From positions 20,392,595 through 20,456,594 of the forward strand of contig NC_059374.1 of NCBI RefSeq assembly GCF_019703515.2: a DNA stretch of 64,000 nt, written 5' to 3'. Origin of the DNA: Myxocyprinus asiaticus. Lineage: Eukaryota; Chordata; Actinopteri; Cypriniformes; Catostomidae. Below, one piece after another: positions 46,701 through 58,364 of the stretch (within the stretch, counting starts at the first letter, position 1; each line of letters starts with the position of its first letter). The position numbers were made by a program, and so were the translations under genes. The notes under the pieces were generated by a model that was not told the origin of the DNA, did no database searches, and worked only from the letters and a program-made list of their open reading frames with translations.

Positions 46701-46904
46701 CTACTAATGCTGAATTCCACATTGAGGGCCATTCCAATGTAACTTTGTTTTCTATTGCCATTGATGAGTGATCAGTCATATGGATGTGTTCCTGGAACTG
46801 AGCACCCTAGAGCAAAGATGGCAGCCTTCAGGATGCATACTAAGTATATTAGACCTACTTTTCTACCAAGTGACAGATAACTTTGCACCAAAATATCGTA
46901 AAGC

Positions 46905-47070
46905 AGGGCGATTTAGTTCTGTATATCCTACAGAGTTTAGCTCCAACCCTAATAAAACACACCTGAACAGCTAATCAAGGTTTCAGGATTACTTGAAAAT
47001 TACAGGCAGGTGTGTAAGAGCAGTATTGGAACTAAACTCTGCAGGATGGAAATGAATGGCCCTGCCATAG
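46905..47070. mobile_element. Small palindromic MITE
   Basis: The left arm cctacagagtttagctccaa, ccctaataaaacacacctga mirrors the right arm caggtgtgtaagagcagtat, tggaactaaactctgcagg. A common short fish DNA repeat, probably hAT-derived. Confidence 0.75.
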
Positions 47071-47201
47071 AGTTTGATTGGATGCATGGTTTTTGACTTC
47101 AGTAGCAAATGTTTTTTCCTCCCATACCTTTTAAAAGTTTGTAAGCATATTTATTTTGTTATCCCAACTCTGCACTATTATTTGGTTAATTGCATATTAT
47201 T

Positions 47202-47770
47202 TAGGGTGACCATACATCCTCTTTTTCCCGGACATGTCCTCTTTTTCGGACCTTAAAAAAAGTGTCCGGCCAGGATTTCTAAATTTGCAAAAATGTCCGG
47301 GATTCGGCTTTAGTTGCATTATGATGTGCATCTGGTCTAATACTTCATTGTGTGTGCGCGCATATTTGTATTGCTTTAACCCCTCTTTGTAAGTCCCGCC
47401 TTCTCGCACAACAATTGGTCAATTATAAGAGGCTTGCAGCAACTATTGGCCAAATTCCTGCCTGCCAATCTCTCCGCGAACGCGCGAAGCGCTGTTGTGT
47501 TCGGCAGCAAACAGTTGCTTGACAGTAGCAGCAATGACAGCTGAGTGGAAACAATGCCCAAACGAAAATTCCCATGCTTTCATCCAGGTTGAGATCCATA
47601 GGAAGCAGAATGTATGACATGTAAAGCTGGCACTTATGTGTCAGTTGCTAATAAATGTGCAAGTGATTTAGAAGCACACATTAGCTCTGCGAAGCATAAA
47701 GGGTCAGCAAAAGGTGAAAGTTCATCAGGTAAATTAACAGACTACTTTTTGCGACCAGGTAAAATTGTTA
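47202..47770 (+). mobile_element. 5' part of a hAT element with transposase first exon
   Basis: Starts with the terminal repeat tagggtgaccatacatcctc, followed by tttttcccggacatgtcctc. A promoter-like stretch and a transposase exon (47554-47758) follow. The right end is not found in the next kilobases; a (TA)n run and other repeats follow instead, so the copy is truncated or broken up. Confidence 0.7.
47554..47758 (+). pseudogene. N-terminal BED-like zinc-finger exon of a hAT transposase
   Basis: ATG at 47554 reads MPKRKFPCFHPG, then two stops (TGA, TAG) within four codons. It reopens in the same frame with EAECMTCKAG, DLEAHISSAKH and KLTDYFLRPG. The CxxC and the spaced His pair are the pattern of BED-type fingers that bind DNA at the N-terminus of hAT transposases. 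CCAG|GTAAAA at 47758 is a plausible splice donor, so the rest of the gene would be a separate exon, not seen here. Two nonsense codons make it a pseudogene. Confidence 0.7.
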
Positions 47771-47886
47771 TCACGTTGCTTCATTTTCCATGGCCATTCA
47801 AAATAATAGTAATAGTTAATGAAGGTACACTTATGGCATCAAATATTTTATTTTAGTACATGGACATTCAAAAGAATGTTGAAAAT

Positions 47887-47898
<12 letters not shown>

Positions 47899-47953
<55 letters not shown>
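47899..47953. repeat. (TA)n microsatellite
   Basis: About 27 TA units. Confidence 0.95.
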
Positions 47954-47956
<3 letters not shown>

Positions 47957-48531
47957 GTTATGCTAACAGAGTGTCTTTTTCACTGTTTTGAACCCTATTA
48001 TTCCACCCCAATCCATTTTTTTTTTTTTTACAGAACAGCCTTGCAACACACCAGTTGAGAACCACTGCTACAGAATGAACTGCTCTGATTTACACTGTAA
48101 AAGTTCTATAGCTTTTTAAATAGATGTTTTTAGAATAGATTGTTTAATTTAAGTTCAAATTATCACACCATCTGTAGTGCACCACCAAATTGAAGTGTTA
48201 TTACTGTAATTATGCAGAGATCAAGCATTGTGTTGCTTTTGACAGACAGAATTTCATTTTGTTGTTGTTAACTGATAAGATCTGTATAACAATATAACTT
48301 CTGAAAAATTCTATAACACTGTTTAATTGCCGATCTGGTGCTTCAATATGGAATCCCAAGTCACAAGCACAGTTTTTACCAAAATGTCTCAATGGTGCAA
48401 AAACAAAAACAAAGGTTGTAAAAGGTTTAACTTAACTCAATAGCTTTGTGCTTTCTTTATCCCATTGAGACACACTATCTTAATTACTGTTTTACAAAAG
48501 GACTTACATTTTTCATTTGTCACTGTTGAGC

Positions 48532-50053
48532 AGTGGCAGGCTGTGCATTAAAAGTCTAGGCCTTTAGTGTGATTCATGCCATTAAGAAAACACAGTTTCA
48601 CAATGAATAAGACACCCTATGCCTTTGGGCATCATACATTATGTTGCAACTAACTAATAATACAAATTGACATTTTAAAAACACGTCCACGCACGAAAGC
48701 CAGAACATGAAATGACACATAATGCTCAAGCAAGCCTAATTTTAACTGCAGCATGACTGTTTTGTGAAATGAAAGTCTCCTGAACATACATTCAAAAATC
48801 ATAATTTTTTCTTGCAGTTAATTTCGTTTCATCGTTCCATTCAAGTTGGATGTGGATATCCTACTTGATATCTCTGAACATAAATGCATTCCATTCCCTG
48901 ATTTTCGGAACTGCAATGCTCCCGTTAGCTTAGCAGGGGTTTGACTCTCATTAGAGATGTCTCCTAGCAACCCAACTGCTAAACAGTGCTGCAGCGCTAG
49001 CATTTGTGCTACATGTGTACAATTATCCAAAGAGATTATAACGTTTATACACCTTTTCTGCAGGCTTTTGGAAATGAACTCATTTATCGATATTACTTAA
49101 TAAAGTGAATGTTTATCACTTACTTTGTATATCTCCCTGAGTGTCGACATGTTTGTGTGATATCATGCCCCTGCATCTCGGCGAAATTGGAGTTGCTGCA
49201 TGAGCCTACAAGTTGTAATTCTGACTTTAAGATGCATTCCATTGCACTTTTCTTAGTAGGAAGTTGTAAAATCCGACTTTCTGAGTTGAATGGAATGTAG
49301 CACTACTTTTCAAAACTTGAGCCGACACTGAATGCTCAAGCAGCCTAATTTACACTTAGAAAACTCCTGATGTTGCTATAACAATGCAAAAAGCACTTAC
49401 CAATTTACTTGAAGTGAAAATTAGTCCTCCATTCCTGATTAATAATTGAAGCAATCACACGGTCATGCAGAACATCTCAGGTTTTAAATCCATAAGGATC
49501 TCTTTCTCAATGGTGATAGCGGCAGTGATGACAGTCGACTCGTCAGCAACATCTCGTGCTCTTCGTTTTCAAATTACGAATTCAAATTTGTCTTAAAGCG
49601 TGATTGCGTCACTCGAGGCCAGCTAGAAGGCCTCGACCGGGACATATCCTAAAGATCACACCCACAAAGAACAAATAAATCAGTCTGATTGGCTGATGAA
49701 TCTGACAATCTGACATTAGATGCCCATTCATTTGCACTCATTCATTTGCACTGTTGAGGGATTTTGTAGAAATTCTGAAGGCCTGAGTGGGTGGAGCTCA
49801 AACTCATGCGCTGTTTTGGGCATGTGATTTGTGAAACAGTTATCAAGCTTCGCTTGTAAGCATCAAGGAATAAATTCTGACTGGATAAACTTTTCGTTTT
49901 TTCTCTATTTGTTTGTAGATTAATTAAGAGTGGAAAGTGATTAAAAATACATAGGCAAAAAGGTGATTGAGAATGAAAAGAAGGAAAAATTTTCTTTATT
50001 GGGCATGTTAGGCCAGCATAGAAGGCTTTGCTGGCACTGATAATTCACCACTG
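48532..50053 (-). mobile_element. Non-autonomous hAT element, copy B (inverted relative to copy A)
   Basis: Ends CAGTGGCAGG and TTCACCACTG, with a perfect 8-bp target duplication CTGTTGAG at 48524-48531 and 50054-50061. At 1522 bp it matches copy A (36056-37695) along its length in the opposite direction, for example the atgttctgcatgaccatgcg block of A against cacggtcatgcagaacatct here. No transposase frame. Confidence 0.92.
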
Positions 50054-50061
50054 CTGTTGAG

Positions 50062-51888
50062 TCAGGACAATGTACCCTGAGCAATCATATTAATTCAGCT
50101 GAATCAGACATCTGTTGATCACTGGTCCAGTGGGAGAAGAGTTTCCATGTAAAGAAGCCTCCTTTGTAGTTGATTGAGGAATGGCACAGTTTCAAATGTG
50201 TCAGATTGAAACACCATACATGTAGGTCCTCAGAATAGCATGAGATTTTTTTGCCTGTTGCATAAGCATTTGTTAGGTATGATATATTATTAATGTCATC
50301 TCACTGCATTAAGAGCAGAGCTAAAACCTTTGTCTTGCTGGAGCTATTAAAGCTTGAATGTGAGGTGAGAGCCTGTTTTATCAATTTATACAGATGTTAA
50401 CATGATGTAGCATGTATCTGTGAAGGTCCCTCTGAACAGTATATGTGTGCTTTGCAGGGACAGGTTAATGCAATACAACTATTCTGATAACAGGCCCTGA
50501 AAGGTGTCATGGACCAAAGAGGTGAATTATTACCCCCATTTCATGAAAATAATTTGGTTGTAAAGTCAGCATGAATGCCTGTTCGCAACCCATTTTACTT
50601 CTGTAATGTGACGCATTTCAGAGTGAAATAGGATATTCAGCAAAAGATACAAATAAAATAAAAATAACTCTTTGGCTGAACTTGATTAAATCGTAGACAG
50701 TGGTTCCACATATTTGAAATTGGTTATTGGTTTGAAAATAACTATTTTGCTATTGGTGAACAATATACAATAGCCCACATGGCCTCGGTGACGTCACCGA
50801 AAGTCTGAAAGTTGTTTCAGACAAAGAGCAAGTTATCACAAGTTGATGAAAGATTATGAAGACAAATGAAAAAAAACTGAATAATGTATCATGCATTAAG
50901 AAAGTCAATAGGATCAGTTTTAATTTCACGTTAACTCTATAATTGTCATGCTGTCAATTGAATAAATCAAGTTTACTTTCAGATTTCTCCAGTCTGATAT
51001 AAGCTTGTGATGGTTATACAGTCTCAGATAGATAAACATCACGGTAGTCCTATTTTGAGCCATTATGCTTTGGTTTGTTACAAATTTTATCTCTGTTTCT
51101 GTTTGAATTTCTTAGTAGTTTACTTTTAATCTACACAATAGGAATGTTATCTTTCTTCTATGCTCTTCAGCTGACAACTGCTTTTCTCATGTGGATTTTT
51201 GAACACTGTGCACAATAGCTATTTAATTTTGGCTAAACAAGGCCATTGATTTGTGTAATACATTTGTGCAAAACAAGGCCAGAAATGTGATACAGGGGAG
51301 TGGGTTTTTAGCAATAGCATGACTTGAGTTAATTTGCTGTTTGGCTTTCGAAATTAGGCCTAGTATTTTTTCAATACTAGAATTCCAAAAATGATTGACA
51401 TGATAACCTCAGTGAGTCTGTTTACATTTCAGGCTACTGTGTATGTCATAGACATGGAGCAAAAACAGTGATTGATGTGGCAGAGTATGACATGCTTGAG
51501 AAATATTAGGTACTGAAGAAGAAGCTAGAAAGACGCTTGAGTGCTGATAGAGGGTTTCGTGGCTGTGACACCCAACTTGGAAAATGGCTTCAGCAGATCC
51601 CAGGAAAATTAGCAGATATCTCAATCCAAAGGAGTGCAATTTTAGGAACAGCTAAGGTATTTTCATGAATCCATTTGGAACAGGGTTGAGAGAAACTGGA
51701 TGTGAATTTTGAGGTTTTCTTATATCACACTTATTATAATGAATATACAGTAAACAGTACATTTGTAACCACACTGAGTTGAATTCTTGATTGTGAGTGG
51801 TTGACACATGATCAAAGGGTTTTCTAATTTACTATAACTGCTCAGCAAGTAGTTCCAGGTTGGTTAAATGGATTATAGTTGCCTTCAC
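50062..51888. other. Spacer
   Basis: AT-rich, without recognisable coding frames or element ends. Confidence 0.4.
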
Positions 51889-52140
51889 CACACTGTAAAC
51901 CCTAATGCTTAAAATAATCAATTATTTTAAGTAGGGAAAAATGAAATCATACAAATTAGTTCAAATTGGTATTTTGAACTTTTTCTTTTGAGTTCATGAA
52001 ACTGACACCTGAATTGTTTTATTGTTTTGAGTTTAATGAACTTGTCTCTTTAAACTGTCAGTAACTTAAATTTAACTGAAACTAGGCAGGGCAATTCTAT
52101 TTCCCATCATGCTTTGCATGGCACTCGACAGGGAGAGTAT
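51889..52140. repeat. Probable MITE end
   Basis: cacactgtaaaccctaatgc followed by attttaagtaggg, and later tttcccatcatgctttgcat, are blocks common in short fish repeats. Boundaries not resolved. Confidence 0.4.
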
Positions 52141-52831
52141 ATGTTAAAATTAAGTGTTATATAATGTCTTTGTGAGTTGTTAGTGATTAATATTTTGTGT
52201 TATTTAGAAGAGTTTCTGTTACATTAAAGTTTTTGGGGGTTACCATTACGGTGAATAGTGGAGCATGAGTTTAGGTTGAGGACAGGTACAATTTAGGATT
52301 ATTCTACTATATACTGCTTTACTTATTATTTTTATCTAGTTAAGTTCCTCCTACATGAAGTATTTAAACTGAGCTTACATGGTAATTTGAGGTTCGGCAA
52401 AATAGCTAAATTTAAGTGCCATTAAAATGAATAGGTTAGCTTACTCAGTATTTAAAATTAAGAGCAGTTAACATGCATATGTAGTAAAAAGTGGTAACTG
52501 ACAGCTTATACCTTAAAGAGAATGATCTCTTTCTGATCTAACTTTTAAAATGATTTTTTGTTGGTGCAACCTAATGCATTCAGGTTGGATTCAGTGATGC
52601 TGAATAATATTTTGACTTCAATAAAACCAGTTAATTTAGATGTTACCACATGAAGCATATCTTTTTTTTAGATTAAAATGTTTTCAGTGTCACAAACGAA
52701 AGAGAAAAGACAACAGCAAATCTGATAAAATTAACAATCAATTTGATTTCTTCAATTTCTTTTTTTTTTTCATAATTGCTTTTGATATCTATGAAAAGCA
52801 TGGTACATTCCCCAGCTAGGCAAAGTTAACA

Positions 52832-52862
<31 letters not shown>

Positions 52863-52893
52863 GAAGATTCCTTATCGCTGGCACAAGGATGTA
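52141..52893. other. Spacer with a poly-T tract
   Basis: No gene. A T run of about 24 lies at 52837-52860, just before DIRS copy 3. Confidence 0.5.
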
Positions 52894-53110
52894 GTTCCCT
52901 ATCTGTCACTCACTCCACGATGTGTCGATGTAGTGACACTAGGTGTCACTCTTGGGAGCCCCAAACACCTCTGATTTTTGAGAAAAGGCCAATGGGAATT
53001 GGCGAGTGGAATTTGCATGCCACTCCCCCGGACATACGGGAATAAAAGGAGCTGGCTTGCAACTCATTCAGATTTTTTATTCGGAGCCGAGCGGTGTTGA
53101 GCAGCGAGTT
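52894..53110 (+). repeat. 5' inverted terminal repeat of DIRS copy 3
   Basis: Starts gttccctatctgtcactcac, with gtgtcgatgtagtgacacta, the ggcgagtggaatttgcatgc block and ggaataaaaggagctgg, where the other copies have TATAAAAGG. The inverted match is at 58545-58700. Confidence 0.9.
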
Positions 53111-53314
53111 CCACTGCCGTTCCATTCACCTCGCAAACGAGAAGTGTATGCAGTTGGATATATGGCGCATTTCATCTGCTATCTCCCCCTCGTGCACAAC
53201 TAGTGCAGAGTATGCCCCTGGGCACTTCGACAGCTGAAAGAGTGTATATTTGAACAAAAAAGAGTATATTTTCCTCTAAAAAAGTGCGCATTGATCGAGA
53301 GCGTCTTTTTAAAG

Positions 53315-54576
53315 ATGCCTTTCCATCTGTGTGTAGTTCCTGGATGTGGTCGCTATCTCTCTGCCTCTGACGGCCACGATCGCTGTCTCACGTGTCTGGG
53401 CAGTAGTCATGTTGAGGCAGCGTTCGTGGATGGTTCATGTTCTCACTGTGAGAACATGACCATGGCAACGTTGTGGTCGCGGCTTTCCTTCTTCTGGGGG
53501 AAAGCCACTCTAGCCGCTCCCCACCCCGGTCCTTCTACCTACGGGTACGAGGTTGGGAAGGTTAGCACAGGGGGCGATTTGGGGACCCCAGTGGGAGTGG
53601 TTCCGCCAGGTAATCCCCCACAGACATCCCATTCCCCAGTTCGCTCATTTGCCCCGGTCGAGTTCTAGGATGAGACAGGCAGCTCGCCTCAGGGCGAGTT
53701 TAATGTCTTGTTCGGGGCTCGAGAGCAGGATGAGCTCTCGATCACAGCATCGGAGAGCGGGTTGGCACAGTCGGACACGGAGGACTTGACTGGGTTCCCA
53801 CCTTCGGGTGTAGTTGCCCAGTCTGAGGCCAACGTGGATCTGATGGCCACGCTTGCCCATGCTGCCGCGAGTGCCACCCTGCCCTGAGCCCTCGTGGCTT
53901 GATGACTGGTTCCTGGGTTCGGAGCACCGCTCACGGCTGCGCCCCGCCCCGGTTCCATTCTTCCCAGAGGTGCATGAGGAACTCATGAAGTCGTGGCGGG
54001 CACCTTTTACTGCCCAGACCCGACTTCTGGGTTCCTCCGCTCTCACTACCCTCGACGGTGGGCGGCCAGGGGGTATACGGAGATTCCTCAGGTGGATAAG
54101 GCAGTTGCGGTGCACTTGTGCCCGCAAAATGCCGCCACCTGGCAGAATCGCCCGAGACTCCCGTCCCGTCTCTGGCGGCCAAGGCTTACAGTGCTGCTGG
54201 ACAGACCACCTCTGCCCTGCATGCCATGGCCCTCCTGCAAGTACACCAGGCCCTACGGGTGACAAAGGTCACGGCATGGGCTCTCGGGCAGGCGATGTCC
54301 ACCTTGGTGGTCCAGAAGCGCCACCTATGGCTTAACCTGGTTGAGATGAAGGATGCCGACAAGGTCCGCTTTCTCGACGCTCCCATCTCCCAGATTGGCC
54401 TATTCAGTGACACTGTTGAGGACTTTGCCCAGCAGTTCTCAGCGGTGAAGAAGCAGATGGAGGCCATCCGACACATCCTGCCCCGGCGTGGTTCAAGGTC
54501 CCGCACCCCATCTGCTCGGCCCCAGCATAGGGCCCCCCACAGGAAGCTGACACCCCGTCTCACAATCCAGCACTAA
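53315..54576 (+). pseudogene. Gag-like ORF1 of DIRS copy 3
   Basis: The start is ATG 53315 (MPFHLCVVPGCGRYLSASDG). The longer frame reading from 53291 begins at TTG. Cys/His patches occur near residues 6-30 and at GSCSHCENM. A TAG at 53666-53668 interrupts, then the same frame continues with EFNVLFGAREQDELS to 53884. Frame changes lead to WLDDWFLGSEH and FFPEVHEELMKSWRAPF at about 53900-54010, and to VQKRHLWLNLVEMKDADKVR and a basic tail ending at 54576. Gag-like function is inferred from position. The first C-rich part resembles a zinc-binding domain. Confidence 0.8.
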
Positions 54577-55100
54577 GAGCCCCAGGAAGGCCTCCAGGAG
54601 AGGAGAATCCTTTGTTCCCTTTTGTTTTGATTTCGCTGCATGCCCAACGGGCTGCAGTACCCACATTTTCAAAAAAAGCGGTTTCCTCAATCCCTGGGTC
54701 ATACACCCGGTGTTTACGGCTGTCGTTGTCACGAGTGCCATACATTGAACACTCATGGCCAGGGTGCTACGAACACGGGCTCCCCGCCTTTGCGCACCTG
54801 GCCACGGCACACACACACCCATGGCCCGCGAGGGTGCTCAGCCTTCTCCCCTGTCGATGACTGGTCCTATGGTGGGTCTGCGCAGCAAGGTAAGTGCTTT
54901 GATGTTTCCCTCAGCACAGCCACAAGCTCAGGATGCGAGACTCCTTGACGTGGGGGTTCCTGCTCTTTCCTGCCACGAGGCCCCACCCGCAGGTACGTCA
55001 AACATGATTGTCCCCTTGGTGCCCCTTGCTCGGAGTTTGGAGGCGTGGCTAGCGCTCTCCAACCCATTGTGCTGGTTGGCCAGGACGATCCGACTCAGCT

Positions 55101-56603
55101 ATGCAATTCATTTCGCCCCGCACCCGCCCATGTTCAGCAGCTGCCCTGCTTGTGGAAATTGCAATCCTTCTGCAGAAGGACACAATAGAGCCTGTCCCTC
55201 CAGCTGAGATGAAGGCGTTCTACAGCCCCTACTTCATCGTGCCAAAGAAAGGTGGTGGGTTCCGGCCAATCTTGGACCTGCGAGTGCTGAACCGGGCCCT
55301 GCACAGTCTCCCGTTCAAAATGCTGACTCAGAAGCGCATTCTGTCATGCGTTCGGCATCAAGATTGGTTCGCGGCAGTAGACCTGAAGGATGCGTACTTC
55401 CATGCCTCAGTTTTACCTCGGCACAGACCCTTTCTGCGGTTCGCTTTCGAGGGCCGGGCATATCAGAACAAGGTCCTCCCCTTCGGTCTGTCCCTGTCAC
55501 CTCACGTCTTTACAAAAGTCACAGAGGCAGCCCTTGCCCCGCTAAGGGAAGCATGCATTCGCATCCTCAATTATCTCGACGACTGGCTGATCCTAGCTCA
55601 CTCTCGAGACCTGTTGTGTGCACACAGGGACCTGGTGCTCAGGCACCTCAGCCGGTAAAAGAGCATCTCTTATCTAGAGACGGAGTTAGACTCAGTCACT
55701 ATGATAGCGCGCCTCTCGGACGAGCGTGCACAGTCGGTGCTGAACTGCCTGAAATCGTTCAGGTGCAGAACAGCAGTCCCACTGAAACAGTTTCAGAGGC
55801 TCCTGGGGCATATGGCGTCCTCGGCAGTGGTCACGCTGCTCGGGTTGATGCATATGAGACCGCTCCAGCACTGGCTTCAGAGATGGGCATGGCACCACGG
55901 CACACATCGCGTGGCCATCACGCTGATCTGCCACCGCATGTTCAGCCCTTGGACAGACCTTGCATTTCTGCAGGCAGGGGTCCCCTTAGAGCAAGTGTCC
56001 AGGTGTGTCGTTGTTACGACAGAGGCCTCCAGGTTAGGCTGGGGCGCCGTGTGCAATGGGCACACAGCCGCAGGCTCCTGGACAGGGCCGCAACTGCGTT
56101 GGCATATCAACTGCCTCAAGTTGCTGGTGGCATTGCTGGCCCTGCGGAGGCTTCGGCCTTTGATACAGGGCAAGCATGTGTTTGTCCGGACGGACAACAT
56201 AGCGACAGTAGCATATATAAAACACCAAGGCAGTTTACGCTCGCGTCGCATGTTGCAACTTGCCCGCCTTCTCCTCCTCTGGAGTCAGCAGCGACTGAAG
56301 TCTTTGCGGGCAACTCACATCCTGGGCGACCTCAACCGCACAGCAGATGCACTGTCAAGGCAGGTGACACTCAGGGGAGAGTGGAGACTGATTTATCCAG
56401 CTGATTTGGAGTTGATTCGGCGAAGCACAGGTAGACCTGTTTGCTTCCTGGGAATCCTCCCACTGCCCGCTCTGGTACTCCCTGGCCAAGGCTCCCCTCA
56501 ACACAGATGTGCTGGCACACAGCTGGCCCCAGGGGCTGTGCAAGTATGTGTTCCCCTCAGTGAGCCTGCTTGCACAGACTTAGTGCAAGGTCAGGGAGGA
56601 TGA
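55101..56603 (+). pseudogene. Reverse transcriptase and RNase H of DIRS copy 3
   Basis: One frame of about 500 codons interrupted only by TAA at 55656-55658. RT landmarks: FYSPYFIVPKKGGGFRPILD, FAAVDLKDAYFH (first Asp), LPFGLSLSPHVFTKV, and YLDD at 55572-55583, all intact. RNase H: VVVTTEASRLGWGAV, WHINCLKLLVALLAL, VRTDNIATVAYIK and a late TADALSRQ. The first catalytic Asp position reads Glu and the Glu position reads Lys, so RNase H looks dead while the RT site is kept. Upstream coding (54755-55135) lies in another frame. It would copy the RNA into cDNA. Confidence 0.9.
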
Positions 56604-57735
56604 GGAACAGGTCATCCTGGTGGCGCCATACTGGCCCACCCAGACTTGGTTCTTGGAACTCACGCTCTTCATGACAGCCCCTCCCTGGCGAGTTCCCCTG
56701 AGGGAGGACCTCCTCTCTCAGGGACGGGGCACCATCTGGCACCCGCGCCCAGACCTCTGGAATCTCCATGTCTGGCCCCTGGACGGGACGTGGAAGATCA
56801 AAGTGGTCTACCACCAGCAGTGGTAGACACGATCACTCAGGCCAGGGCTCCCTCTACGAGGCAGCTGTATGACTTGAAGTGGCGTTTGTTCGCAAATTGG
56901 TGCTCTTCCTGAGGTGAAGACCCCCAGAGATGCGCAGTCGAGTCGGTGCTTTCCTTCCTGCAGGAGAGGCTGGAGGGGCAGCTGTCCCCCTCCACCTTGA
57001 AGGTGTATGTGGCCGCTATAGTGGCGCACCATGACGCGGTGGACGGTAAGTCCCTGGGGAAGCACGACCTGATCATCAGGTTCCTCAGAGGCGCTAGAAG
57101 GTTGAATCCTCCTAGGCAGCGCCTCATTCCCTCGTGGGATCTCTCCGTGGCCCTGCTGGGCCTGCGAAGAGCCCTGTTTGAGCTCCTAGAGTCAGTTGAG
57201 CTAAAGGCTCTCTCGTTGAAGACTGCCCTCCTGACTGCATTCACGTCCATCAAGAGGGTTGGGGACCTGCAGGCATTCCCTGTCAGCGACACCTGCCTGG
57301 AGTTTGGTCCGGCATACTCTCACGTGGTCTTGAGACCCCAATCGGGCTATGTGCCCAAGGTTCCCTCGGCCCCTTTTAGGGATCAGGTGGTGAGCCTGCA
57401 AGCACTTCCCCGGGAGGAGGCAGACCCAGCCTTGTCCCTGCTGTGTCATCTTTGGGGGACAGCGGAAAGGGAATGCTGTCTCCAAACAGAGGCTTGCCCC
57501 CTGGATCGTGGATGCCATCACTTTGGCATACCAGGCCCAGGGCGTACCCTCCCCTTTGGGACTACAAGCACACTCCACTATGAGTGTGGCATCCTCCTGG
57601 GCACTAGCCAACAGTGCCTCTCTAGCAGACATCTGTAGAGCAGCAGGCTGGGCAACACCCAATATCTTTGCGAGATTTTATAATCTCCAGGTTGAGCCGG
57701 TTTCGTCCAGTGTGTTGACAGGTACAAGCAGGTAA
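56604..57735 (+). pseudogene. Linker and tyrosine recombinase of DIRS copy 3
   Basis: After the RNase H frame, APYWPTQTWFLELTLF and WHPRPDLWNLHVWPLDGT follow in another frame. The recombinase runs from STRQLYDLKWRLFANWCSS (TGA at 56910-56912) through SPSTLKVYVAAIVAHHDAVD and TSIKRVGDLQAF (presumed first catalytic Arg). Near 57447 about 70 bp are missing compared with copies 1 and 2 (the VRALRIYLD block), with a frame change. The end, 57508-57735, has HSTMSVASSWAL, where the other copies have HSTR, and ARFYNL with the Tyr. It would integrate circular cDNA; it is inactive. Confidence 0.88.
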
Positions 57736-58213
57736 GTGTGCGGGCAGCTGGCCAGGTGTACCTCTTGTGCACAGTGCCTTTCCCCTCCCTGAGGGGAAGA
57801 CGTGCGCTTTTATCTCCCATGCGAGTTCACGAGACGGTGACCCCTGGATGTTCTTTCTCCTTAGCCCTACAGCTGGCGAATTCAGCGGAGGAATTCGTAG
57901 CCGGGCCCAGTATGTATGCTAGTATGCCCTGTACTGGGGTAGGTCCTCCACATTTGCTGGTTACCTGTGGTAACCCCTTGTGACATATTTCCATGGTACA
58001 GTTTCCCTGAGGGCAAATCTGTGTCTCTCTTCAGCAGGGTCCTCCCCTGCCACCGGTCACCATGCTGTAGAGTTCCTCCCCTCGGGTAGGACCTACCAAG
58101 GGGGTTCTTCCACATATTTGTCACATGTTAACTTCCCCTACGGGCAGGATGTGGTCTCCGTGGTGTCTTTCCCCTTGGGGAAAGAACACCTTCCCCAGCG
58201 CAAATACATACCA

Positions 58214-58231
58214 CCCCCCCCCCCCCCCCCC
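58214..58231. repeat. Poly-C tract
   Basis: Eighteen consecutive C in the 3' untranslated part of DIRS copy 3. G-quadruplex-prone on the minus strand. Confidence 0.95.
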
Positions 58232-58364
58232 GTGCTACGTTCTTGGGGCATTGGGGGAGGCTATGTGCAGACCGGATGCACCTGCTATTAGGCACACAGT
58301 GGCTTGCCTGCACCTGCACCGTCAGTCCACGTAACACAGTTCAGCTGGTTGTGGCATTTCATAT

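Noticed and set aside
55346..56404. The 352-codon plus-strand frame, the longest in the window
   Set aside because: It overlaps the RT/RNase H frame of DIRS copy 3 in another frame and reads as an Arg/Pro/Gly-rich shadow without a domain.
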